DNA of 17,787 nt from Sphingopyxis sp. (GTDB lineage: Bacteria > Pseudomonadota > Alphaproteobacteria > Sphingomonadales > Sphingomonadaceae). Location: contig JACEST010000024.1 in the NCBI GenBank assembly GCA_013911715.1, forward strand, positions 1-17,787, read 5' to 3'. A model generated the notes under the pieces. It had not been told where the DNA came from and did not search any database. It saw only the letters and a list, made by a program, of their open reading frames with translations. Positions within the stretch are counted from its first letter, which is position 1. Every line of letters starts with the position of its first letter. Positions 6,720-13,123 of this stretch are shown one piece after another. Made by a program: the position numbers and the translations under genes.

Positions 6720-7400
6720 TTACTTTCGGATGATGGCCGCAATGGCATCGCCAACAGTTTCAATGTCGGCCATGCCATCAATGTGGGCAACGATGCCGCG
6801 CGTTTCATATAGCGGGAGTATTGGAGCAGTCTTAGCGCGATACTCTGCCATTCGGGTGCGCACCGTTTCCTCGGTATCGTCGGGCCGCTTTGTGTAATTA
6901 GTGCTGCTGCATTTGTCGCAGGGAACACTTCCCACGCCGGTGCTTGGGGAAGTCATTTCGACAGGCTGCGCCGAACTGAAATTATATATGGCCCCACAGC
7001 TCGCGCAAGTGAACCGGTTGACGATGCGGTCGACCAGCGCGTCTTCGTCGACCACCAGTTCGATGACATGGTCGAGCTTGCGCCCGCGCGATTTCAATAT
7101 GCCGTCGAGCGCTTCGGCCTGCGCGGCGGTGCGTGGATAGCCGTCGAAAATCACCGAAGTGCCGGGTGGCAGATCGTCGAGCTTTTCGCCGATCAGGCCC
7201 GAGACGATTTCGTCCGAGACCAGTTCGCCTGCCTCCATCACCGCCTTGGCCTGCAGGCCGATGGGGGTCGCCGCCTTGACCGCCGCGCGCAGCATGTCGC
7301 CGGTCGACAGCTGGACCATCGCATGTTCGGCGACGAGCCGCGCCGCCTGGGTCCCCTTGCCCGCGCCGGGCGGGCCCAGCAGGATGATGTCGATGGTCAA
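6720..7400 (-). CDS. adk: Adenylate kinase, long zinc-LID form
   Basis: A 226-residue adenylate kinase (ATP + AMP to 2 ADP, cytosolic). The P-loop GPPGAGKGTQ is at residues 9-18, the AMP-binding STGDMLR follows, then FDGYPRT at about 85-91. The LID has four cysteines (132, 135, 161, 164) in two CxxC pairs, the structural zinc site. The spacing between pairs is 25 residues, against about 16 usually, owing to a Ser/Pro/Gly-rich insertion at residues 141-158. The start codon appears to be TTG at 7398-7400: no in-frame ATG or GTG lies between the upstream in-frame stop (7425-7427) and the P-loop. A GGGGGG run a few bases upstream may be the ribosome binding site. It follows secY by 39 bases and is probably in the spc transcript. 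Confidence 0.96.
   Translation of the reverse strand: MTIDIILLGPPGAGKGTQAARLVAEHAMVQLSTGDMLRAAVKAATPIGLQAKAVMEAGELVSDEIVSGLIGEKLDDLPPGTSVIFDGYPRTAAQAEALDGILKSRGRKLDHVIELVVDEDALVDRIVNRFTCASCGAIYNFSSAQPVEMTSPSTGVGSVPCDKCSSTNYTKRPDDTEETVRTRMAEYRAKTAPILPLYETRGIVAHIDGMADIETVGDAIAAIIRK
6927..6976. repeat. Palindrome-rich insertion inside the adk LID, possible in-frame repeat
   Basis: Two small palindromes lie side by side within the coding sequence. One is ACTTCCC (6927-6933) with GGGAAGT (6947-6953). The other follows a GTCAT at 6952-6956 and reads TTCGACAGGCTGCGCCGAAC, a weak hairpin. The latter recalls a TTCGACAGGCTCAGCCCGAAC-like repeat I remember from sphingomonad genomes. It coincides with the extra LID residues. 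The repeat origin is inference. Confidence 0.4.
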
Positions 7401-7439
7401 ATCATGGCCCCCCAGTTTATCCCGTCAACGCCCACCGTG

Positions 7440-8816
7440 TCAGCGGCGCGCCATGCCCCCGCCCTTCAGCTTCGATTTTTTGATAAGGTCGGCATATTGG
7501 TGCGCAAGCAAATGGCTTTGAATCTGGGTAATGGTGTCGATGGTGACATTGACCACGATCAGCAGGCTGGTGCCGCCGAGATAGAAAGGCAAGCCCGCCT
7601 GCGCGATGAAATATTCAGGCACCAGACAGATAATCACCAAATAGGCCGAACCGAGCACGGTGATGCGCGTGAGCACATGGTCGAGATAGGCGGCGGTGTT
7701 CTTGCCCGGACGGATGCCGGGGATGAAGCCGTTCTGGCGCTTCAGATTATCGGCGGTTTCCTCAGGGTTGAAGACGACCGCAACATAGAAGAAGCAGAAG
7801 AAGATGATGCCGATCCCATAGAGCAGCATATAAAGCGGCTGGCCGTGCGCGAGCAGTTGGTTGAGCGTAATCAGGAAGCTGCCCGAGGTGGTTTCGCCGT
7901 CGACACCCTGCCCCATCAACTGGGTGACGGTGAGCGGCATCAGCAGCAGCGAGCTGGCAAAGATCGGCGGGATGACACCGGCGGTGTTGACCTTCAGCGG
8001 CAAATGGCTGCGGTCGGCCTGCATCACGCCGTTCTGTGTCGCACGCTTGGGATATTGCACCAGCACGCGGCGCTGGGCGCGTTCCATGAAGCTGATGAAG
8101 GCGATGATCGCCACCGCGCCGACGAGCACGGCGAGGATAGTGCCCCCGCCGGTCGCACCCGAGCGGCCCTGTTCGAACAATTGGGCAAAGCTGCGCGGCA
8201 ATTGCGCCAAAATGCCCGCCATGATGATCAGCGAAACGCCGTTGCCGATGCCGCGGCTGGTGATTTGTTCGCCCAGCCACATCAGGAACAGCGTGCCGCC
8301 GATGATGCTGATCATCGCCGAGATGCGGAATATCATGCCGGGGTCAATGACCGCGGCAATGCCCTGCGACTGGCCCAGCGTTTCGAGACTGACCGCGACG
8401 AAATAACCCTGCACCGCCGTCAGCGCGACGGTGCCGTAGCGGGTATATTGATTGAGTTTCTTGCGCCCGGTTTCGCCCTCTTTCTTGAGCGCGGCGAGCG
8501 TCGGCGACAGCGCCGAGGCGAGCTGGACGATGATCGACGCCGTGATGTAGGGGAAGACGCCGAGCGCGATGATGCTCATGCGCTCAAGGCTGCCGCCCGA
8601 GAAAGTGTTGAAAATGTCGAGCACGCCGCCCGAGGCGGCCTGTTCATAAAGCCGCGCCAGCGCGACCGGATCAACACCGGGCAGCGGCACGAACGACAGG
8701 AAACGGAAAACAATCAGCGCGCCGATGGTGAACCAGATGCGGTTCTTGAGCTCGGTGGCCTGTCCGAATTTCGACAGGTTGAGATTGGATGCCAGTTGAT
8801 CGGCGCGAGAGGCCAT
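7440..8816 (-). CDS. secY: Preprotein translocase subunit SecY
   Basis: A 458-residue polytopic inner membrane protein, the channel of the SecYEG translocon. The sequence shows about ten hydrophobic segments, starting with IWFTIGALIVFRFLSFVPLP. Family motifs are GVFPYITASIIVQL, GIGNGVSLIIMAGI, KVNTAGVIPPIFASSLLL and GFIPGIRPGKNTAAYLD, in the expected order, and the length is normal. AAGGAC eight bases upstream supports the ATG at 8814-8816. It is separated from rplO by 221 bases holding a repeat, an unusually long gap for this operon, and is followed by adk. Confidence 0.98.
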   Translation of the reverse strand: MASRADQLASNLNLSKFGQATELKNRIWFTIGALIVFRFLSFVPLPGVDPVALARLYEQAASGGVLDIFNTFSGGSLERMSIIALGVFPYITASIIVQLASALSPTLAALKKEGETGRKKLNQYTRYGTVALTAVQGYFVAVSLETLGQSQGIAAVIDPGMIFRISAMISIIGGTLFLMWLGEQITSRGIGNGVSLIIMAGILAQLPRSFAQLFEQGRSGATGGGTILAVLVGAVAIIAFISFMERAQRRVLVQYPKRATQNGVMQADRSHLPLKVNTAGVIPPIFASSLLLMPLTVTQLMGQGVDGETTSGSFLITLNQLLAHGQPLYMLLYGIGIIFFCFFYVAVVFNPEETADNLKRQNGFIPGIRPGKNTAAYLDHVLTRITVLGSAYLVIICLVPEYFIAQAGLPFYLGGTSLLIVVNVTIDTITQIQSHLLAHQYADLIKKSKLKGGGMARR

Positions 8817-8945
8817 CGACGCTTGTCCTTAGTAACTTGCCAGCGGCCCCACCCCGTAGCGGCCTTTGCGCCTAAATGCGGTCGGGCGCGGGCGGTTGCA
8901 AGGGGGGAAGCGCGATATCGAGAGACACGGCGCCTCTGAAAATTT

Positions 8946-9027
8946 CCGTTCGCATCGAGCAAAGTCGAGATGCCCCTCGATCTTGCGCGATCCGGATGGT
9001 TGTCTCGACTTCGCTCGACACGAACGG
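8946..9027. repeat. Inverted repeat between rplO and secY
   Basis: Arms 8946-8972 and 9001-9027 are inverted copies with 22 of 27 matches, starting CCGTTCG at both outer edges and containing TCGAG...AGTCGAGA. This arm type is familiar to me as a dispersed sphingomonad repeat. The rest of the 221-base gap (8817-9037) holds no gene. The stretch 8837-8851 nearest secY reads TTGCCAGCGGCCCCA, which recurs at 9614-9628 on the other side of rplO. Confidence 0.8.
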
Positions 9028-9037
9028 TTGGCTTAAC

Positions 9038-9520
9038 TTAGGCTTCCGCAGCCTCAACCACCTTGGCGGTCTGTTTGACCGAACCGCCGGCCTTTTCAAC
9101 CGCAGCGACCGCGCTGGCCGAGGCCCCGGCCACTTCGAAACTCAGCTTGGCGGTGAGTTCGCCCTTGGCGAGCAGGCGCACGCCATCCTTGCCACCGCGT
9201 GCCACGCCCGCCGCTTTCAGCGCGGCGTGATCGACCACGGCCTTGACGTCGAGCTTGCCGGCATCAACCAGCTTCTGGATCATGCCGAGGTTGACGATGG
9301 CATAGTCGGTGCCAAAGATATTGTTGAAGCCACGCTTCGGGATGCGCATGTGGAGCGGCATCTGGCCGCCTTCAAAACCGTTGATCGCGACGCCCGAGCG
9401 GGCCTTCTGGCCCTTTTGGCCGCGACCTGCGGTCTTGCCCTTGCCCGAGCCGATACCGCGTCCAACGCGCATCCGGCCCTTGCGGGCGCCCTTGTTGTCG
9501 GTGAGTTCGTTCAGTTTCAT
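9038..9520 (-). CDS. rplO: 50S ribosomal protein L15
   Basis: A 160-residue L15, slightly longer than the E. coli protein (144). The N-terminus has the classic MKLNEL start and a glycine-rich basic segment (RVGRGIGSGKGKTAGRGQKG), then GFEGGQMPLHMRIPKRGF. The C-terminal half is Ala-rich and ends KVVEAAEA, a short lineage-specific tail. L15 is a late assembly protein of the large subunit that binds 23S rRNA. No strong ribosome binding site is visible, only GCGAG some way upstream. It is isolated from rpmD (133 bases) and secY (221 bases) by repeat-bearing gaps. Confidence 0.97.
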   Translation of the reverse strand: MKLNELTDNKGARKGRMRVGRGIGSGKGKTAGRGQKGQKARSGVAINGFEGGQMPLHMRIPKRGFNNIFGTDYAIVNLGMIQKLVDAGKLDVKAVVDHAALKAAGVARGGKDGVRLLAKGELTAKLSFEVAGASASAVAAVEKAGGSVKQTAKVVEAAEA

Positions 9521-9558
9521 GGTTATGCACTCGCTTTCGCTCTGTTCGCGCGGTTAAC

Positions 9559-9645
9559 GTCACCCCTGCGAAGGCAGGGGTCGCTGGCGTGTCAACGCCA
9601 GAATTGGGTATGGTTGCCAGCGGCCCCAGCCTTCGCAGGGGCGAC
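9559..9645. repeat. Inverted palindromic pair inside the spc operon, between rpmD and rplO
   Basis: Arms 9559-9587 and 9617-9645 are inverted copies with 26 of 29 matches around a 29-nt loop. The outward heads are GTCAC and GTCGC, and each arm also folds alone (CCCCTGC with GCAGGGG around GAAG in the left arm). It lies in the 133-base gap between two co-oriented ribosomal protein genes and should be transcribed as part of the operon mRNA. Confidence 0.88.
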
Positions 9646-9653
9646 AGGCGGAT

Positions 9654-9848
9654 TTAATCGACCACTTCCACCATGTGCGGCAGTTTGCGGATCATGCCGC
9701 GCACTTCGGGGCTGTCTTCCAGCTCGACGACGCGGTGCATCTTGCCGAGGCCCAGCCCGGCAAGGATCTTGCGCTGGCTGGAGGGCCGACGGATCGGCGA
9801 ACCGATCTGCTTGACTTTAAGCGTTTTTTTCTTTTCCGGGGCCATCAT
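9654..9848 (-). CDS. rpmD: 50S ribosomal protein L30
   Basis: A 64-residue L30 with the signature LKVKQIGSPIRRPSSQRKIL and LGLGKMHRVVELEDSPEVRG, then MIRKLPHMVEVVD. Two consecutive ATG codons (9846-9848 and 9843-9845) are both plausible; GGAG overlaps the end of rpsE at 9855-9858, six or nine bases away. The second ATG gives MAPEKKK, so the first could be a spare codon. It starts three bases after the rpsE stop. Confidence 0.96.
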   Translation of the reverse strand: MMAPEKKKTLKVKQIGSPIRRPSSQRKILAGLGLGKMHRVVELEDSPEVRGMIRKLPHMVEVVD

Positions 9849-9851
9849 CGC

Positions 9852-10556
9852 TTACTCCGTCACAGCCGCAGCTTCGGCGTCGGCGAGCTTCGCCGAGGCA
9901 CCGCCGCGCTTCAAAAGGTCCGAAACCTTCTTGCCGCGGCGCTGCGCCACCGACTTGGGGCTGGTCTGTTCGCCCAGCGCCTCAAAGGTCGCGCGCACCA
10001 TGTTATAGGGGTTCGAGGTGCCGACCGACTTGGTCACCACATCGGCAACGCCCAGCGATTCGAACACCGCGCGCATCGGGCCGCCCGCGATGATACCGGT
10101 CCCGGCAGGGGCCGAGCGCACCGTGACATTGCCCGCGCCGAAATGACCGCGACCGTCATGATGCAGCGTGCGTCCATCCTTGAGCGGTACGCGGATCATT
10201 GCCTTCTTCGCAGCGGCGGTCGCTTTCGAAATCGCCTCGGGTACTTCGCGCGCCTTGCCATGACCGAAACCGACGCGGCCCTTGCCGTCGCCGACGACGA
10301 CGAGCGCGGCAAAGCCGAAGCGCTTGCCGCCCTTCACCGTCTTCGACACGCGGTTGATGTGGACGAGCTTTTCAATCAGCTCTTCGCCGCCATCTTCGCT
10401 GTCGCGCGGGGGACGGCGATCGTCGCGGCGGCCACGGTTGCCGCCGCCATCGCGGCCGCCACCACCGGCGCGGCCACCCCGACCACGGCGCGGCGCGCCG
10501 GTGTCTTCGGCGGGAGCAGCGGCTGCGGCGTCAGCGTTCATTACTTCATCAGCCAT
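9852..10556 (-). CDS. rpsE: 30S ribosomal protein S5 with long Arg/Gly-rich N-terminus
   Basis: A 234-residue S5, against about 167 in E. coli. The conserved core starts near residue 58 (EELIEKLVHINRVSKTVKGG), with the double-stranded RNA-binding domain (FAALVVVGDGKGRVGFGHGK) and the C-terminal domain (RSAPAGTGIIAGGPMRAVFE, DVVTKSVGTSNPYNMVRAT). S5 sits in the 30S subunit near the mRNA entry and contributes to accuracy. The first 57 residues form a low-complexity extension, an Ala/Asp-rich start followed by repeated RGG, GGGG and RR blocks. GGAG upstream supports the start at 10554-10556. It lies three bases after rplR. Confidence 0.97.
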   Translation of the reverse strand: MADEVMNADAAAAAPAEDTGAPRRGRGGRAGGGGRDGGGNRGRRDDRRPPRDSEDGGEELIEKLVHINRVSKTVKGGKRFGFAALVVVGDGKGRVGFGHGKAREVPEAISKATAAAKKAMIRVPLKDGRTLHHDGRGHFGAGNVTVRSAPAGTGIIAGGPMRAVFESLGVADVVTKSVGTSNPYNMVRATFEALGEQTSPKSVAQRRGKKVSDLLKRGGASAKLADAEAAAVTE

Positions 10557-10559
10557 GTC

Positions 10560-10913
10560 TTAAAACTCCAATCCGCCAGCGCGGGCAGCATCAGCCAGCG
10601 CCTTGATGCGGCCGTGGAACAGGAAACCGCCGCGGTCGAACACGACCTGCGTCACGCCCGCTTCTTTGGCGGCAGCAGCGATGCGCTTGCCAACTTCGGC
10701 AGCAGCCGCAGCAGTGGCACCGGCGACATCGCGCACGTCCTTGTCGAGCGTCGAGGCTGCGGCGAGCGTACGCCCGGCCGCATCATCGATGACCTGCGCA
10801 TAAATATGGCGGCCCGAGCGGTGGATCGACAGGCGCGGACGCCCACCGGCCCGTTGACGGAGCGCCGTGCGCACGCGTTGGCGGCGTTTTTCGAATGGGG
10901 TAAGATGTGCCAT
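10560..10913 (-). CDS. rplR: 50S ribosomal protein L18
   Basis: A 117-residue L18, normal length, binding 5S rRNA in the central protuberance. The N-terminus is basic (FEKRRQRVRTALRQRAGGRP), followed by RLSIHRSGRHIYAQVIDD and the C-terminal signature VVFDRGGFLFHGRIKALADA. Many alanines in the middle helix are typical of high-GC relatives. It begins three bases after the rplF stop. Confidence 0.97.
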   Translation of the reverse strand: MAHLTPFEKRRQRVRTALRQRAGGRPRLSIHRSGRHIYAQVIDDAAGRTLAAASTLDKDVRDVAGATAAAAAEVGKRIAAAAKEAGVTQVVFDRGGFLFHGRIKALADAARAGGLEF

Positions 10914-10916
10914 GGC

Positions 10917-11450
10917 TTACTTCTTCTTGCCTTCTTTGCGGAAGATGAACTCGCCGCGATATTTGATGCCCTTGCCCTTATAGGGTTCGGGCTTGCGCCA
11001 ACGGCGGATTTCCGCCGCGACCTGGCCGACTTTCTGGCGGTCGATGCCGCTGATCTCGACCGTGGTGTTGTCCGGGGTCTTGATCTCAATCCCGTCGGGG
11101 ATCGCATAATCGACATCATGGCTGTAGCCGAGCTGGAGCTTGAGCATCCGGCCCTGCGCGTTGGCGCGGTAGCCGACGCCGGTGATTTCCAGCACCTTGG
11201 TAAAGCCGTCGGTCACGCCCGTGACGAGGTTCTGGACCAGCGTGCGCTGCATGCCCCAGAAAGCGCGCGCGCGCTTCGTGGCATTGGCGGGCTGGACCGA
11301 AATTTCGCCTTCGCGCAGCTCATAAGCGATGTCTTCGAACAGCGGCAGCGTGAGCGTGCCCTTCGGCCCCTTGACCGACAGCGTTCCCGCTTCGATCGAG
11401 GCCGATACGCCGCCCGGCAAAGCCACTGGTTTTTTGCCAATACGCGACAT
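10917..11450 (-). CDS. rplF: 50S ribosomal protein L6
   Basis: A 177-residue L6, with two L6 domains. The start MSRIGKKPVALPGGVSASIE and the C-terminal signature PEPYKGKGIKYRGEFIFRKE are both diagnostic. L6 binds 23S rRNA near the sarcin-ricin loop and the elongation factor site. A strong GGAGGT nine bases upstream of the ATG supports the start. It lies two bases after the rpsH stop. Confidence 0.98.
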   Translation of the reverse strand: MSRIGKKPVALPGGVSASIEAGTLSVKGPKGTLTLPLFEDIAYELREGEISVQPANATKRARAFWGMQRTLVQNLVTGVTDGFTKVLEITGVGYRANAQGRMLKLQLGYSHDVDYAIPDGIEIKTPDNTTVEISGIDRQKVGQVAAEIRRWRKPEPYKGKGIKYRGEFIFRKEGKKK

Positions 11451-11452
11451 GA

Positions 11453-11857
11453 TCAGAATACCTCCGCCAACACTTCGCCGCCGACGTTGAGCTCGCGTGC
11501 CTCGGCATCCGAAAGCACGCCGCGCGGCGTCGAGACGATGGTGATGCCAAGGCCGTTGCGCACGATCGGCAGTTCTTTCGAACCCGAATAGACGCGGCGG
11601 CCCGGTTTCGACACGCGGGCGACATGCTGGATCGCCGGCTGGCCTTCGAAATATTTGAGCTCGATGCGCAGGCCCTTGTGCTGGCCCTTGGCGCCCAACG
11701 ATTCTTCGCTGTAGCCGCGGATATAGCCTTCGCGCTGGAGCACGTCGAGCACGCGGACACGCAGCGTTGAGGCGGGCGTCAGGACGCTGTCCTTCTTCGC
11801 GCGCTGGCCGTTGCGGATGCGGGTGAGCATATCACCCAGAGGATCGGTCATTGCCAT
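11453..11857 (-). CDS. rpsH: 30S ribosomal protein S8
   Basis: A 134-residue S8. The first ATG gives MAMTDPLGDMLTRIRNGQ, and the ATG two codons later is an alternative; AAGGA upstream suits the first. The C-terminus shows RVSKPGRRVYSGSKELP and GLGITIVSTPRGVLSDAEA, the S8 signature. S8 binds the central domain of 16S rRNA and in E. coli represses the spc operon by binding its mRNA near rplE. I found no matching mRNA site here by eye, so that regulation is not claimed. Confidence 0.97.
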   Translation of the reverse strand: MAMTDPLGDMLTRIRNGQRAKKDSVLTPASTLRVRVLDVLQREGYIRGYSEESLGAKGQHKGLRIELKYFEGQPAIQHVARVSKPGRRVYSGSKELPIVRNGLGITIVSTPRGVLSDAEARELNVGGEVLAEVF

Positions 11858-11869
11858 CTTGGTCTATCC

Positions 11870-12175
11870 TTACCAGCTCGACTTCACGACACCGGGAATC
11901 AGGCCCTTGTTGGCCAGATCGCGGAGCTGAATGCGGCAGAGCCGGAACTTGCGATAATATGCGCGCGGACGCCCGGTCAGCTCGCAACGGTTGCGGATGC
12001 GGGTCGGGTTCCCGTTGCGCGGAATTTCCGCCATTTTGAGGCGCGCGATCATCCGCTCGCCTTCGCCCAGCGACTGGTCTTTCGCCATCGCTTTCAGCTT
12101 CGCATAGCGGCCGGCATATTTCTTCACCAGCTTCTTGCGACGCTCATTTTTGTTCATGGAACTCAGTTTCGCCAT
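11870..12175 (-). CDS. rpsN: 30S ribosomal protein S14, zinc-free long form
   Basis: A 101-residue S14 of the long type that does not bind zinc: it lacks the paired CxxC motifs of the short form and has single cysteines in RNRCELTGRPRAYYRKFRLC. It ends LANKGLIPGVVKSSW, the usual C-terminus. S14 lies in the 30S head. The start MAKLSSMNKNERRKK is preceded by AAGGAAAGAG. It is 54 bases downstream of rplE. Confidence 0.97.
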   Translation of the reverse strand: MAKLSSMNKNERRKKLVKKYAGRYAKLKAMAKDQSLGEGERMIARLKMAEIPRNGNPTRIRNRCELTGRPRAYYRKFRLCRIQLRDLANKGLIPGVVKSSW

Positions 12176-12229
12176 GACTTAAGTTCTCTTTCCTTGACGG
12201 TCAGAGGAAGCCGGCTTGACCCCCTGGGG

Positions 12230-12808
12230 TCAGGCCGCTTCCTTCTCCTGGGCTTCGATGGGGAAGGGGAAGCCGAACAGCCGGAGCAGTTCGCGGGCTT
12301 CGTCATCCGTCCGCGCGGTGGTGGTTACGATCACATCCATGCCGCGCACCTGATCGATGCGGTCATAGTTGATTTCGGGGAAGATGATCTGCTCTTTGAG
12401 GCCGAGCGCATAATTGCCGCGACCATCAAAGCTTTTCGCCGACACGCCGCGAAAATCGCGGATGCGCGGCATCGCAATGGTGATCAGCCGGTCGAGGAAT
12501 TCATACATCCGCTCGCGGCGCAGCGTCACCTTGCAACCGATCGGCATGCCTTCGCGCAGCTTGAAGCCGGCAATCGACTTCTTCGCCTTGGTGATCACCG
12601 GCTTTTGGCCTGCGATCAGTTCCATTTCGGCAGCGGCCGTTTCGACCTTCTTCTTGTCCTGGACCGCGTCGCCCACGCCCATGTTGAGCGTGATCTTGTC
12701 GATCTTCGGCACTTCCATCGCATTTTTATAACCGAATTTCTCGGTCATCGCCGTGACGATCTTGTCATCGTAGAGCGACTTCATGCGCGGGGTATATTTG
12801 TCAGCCAT
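12230..12808 (-). CDS. rplE: 50S ribosomal protein L5
   Basis: A 192-residue L5 starting MADKYTPRMKSLYDDKIV at the ATG at 12806-12808; the open frame runs on to 12904 but that part lies inside rplX. The signature VPKIDKITLNMGVGDAVQD is followed by GCKVTLRRERMYEFLDRLI and IPRIRDFRG-like sequence (AMPRIRDFRGVSAKSFDGRG). L5 binds 5S rRNA and contacts the P-site tRNA. GGGGAGA lies upstream within rplX, and the two genes overlap by eight bases, implying translational coupling. A small palindrome (12217-12232) covers its stop codon. Confidence 0.98.
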   Translation of the reverse strand: MADKYTPRMKSLYDDKIVTAMTEKFGYKNAMEVPKIDKITLNMGVGDAVQDKKKVETAAAEMELIAGQKPVITKAKKSIAGFKLREGMPIGCKVTLRRERMYEFLDRLITIAMPRIRDFRGVSAKSFDGRGNYALGLKEQIIFPEINYDRIDQVRGMDVIVTTTARTDDEARELLRLFGFPFPIEAQEKEAA

Positions 12809-13121
12809 TGAGCGTCTCCCCGGACTTGACGGCGACGCGGACCTTCTTGCCGTCCTTGACCTCGAACCGCACGCGGGTCGGCTTGCCGGTCTTGGGATCG
12901 GCAATCGCGACCTTGCAGGCGGCGAGCGGCGCTTCGCTGCGCTCCAGACCGCCCTGCGGGTTGGTCTGGGTCGGCTTCTTGTGCCGCGTGATGATATTGA
13001 CGCCAGCGACCACGACCTTGCCGTCCTTCGGCAGGCTCTTGGTCACTTCGCCGGTCTTACCCTTGTCCTTGCCGGACAGGATGACGACGGTGTCGCCCTT
13101 TTTGATCTTTGCCATGCCCAT
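12801..13121 (-). CDS. rplX: 50S ribosomal protein L24
   Basis: A 106-residue L24. The KOW-type N-terminal segment is clear (KIKKGDTVVILSGKDKGKTG), followed by VNIITRHKKPTQTNPQGG and a C-terminal KPTRVRFEVKDGKKVRVAVK. L24 starts assembly of the large subunit. GGAGGT nine bases upstream favours the first ATG (MGMAKIKK) over the third codon, although MAKIKK is the more usual start. It overlaps rplE by eight bases and follows rplN by two. Confidence 0.97.
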   Translation of the reverse strand: MGMAKIKKGDTVVILSGKDKGKTGEVTKSLPKDGKVVVAGVNIITRHKKPTQTNPQGGLERSEAPLAACKVAIADPKTGKPTRVRFEVKDGKKVRVAVKSGETLNG

Positions 13122-13123
13122 GA

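Noticed and set aside
7068..8939. A 623-codon open frame on the plus strand opposite secY and adk
   Set aside because: It is antisense to two clear genes, has His/Arg/Gln/Asp-rich low-complexity composition typical of GC-rich shadow frames, and shows no domain.
9675..11591. A 638-codon open frame on the plus strand opposite rpmD-rpsH
   Set aside because: It covers six well-recognised ribosomal protein genes on the other strand and has shadow-frame composition.
12809..12904. N-terminal extension of rplE by 32 codons
   Set aside because: It lies inside rplX and reads as Arg/Ser/Pro-rich shadow; the family start MADKY with GGGGAGA upstream fits better.
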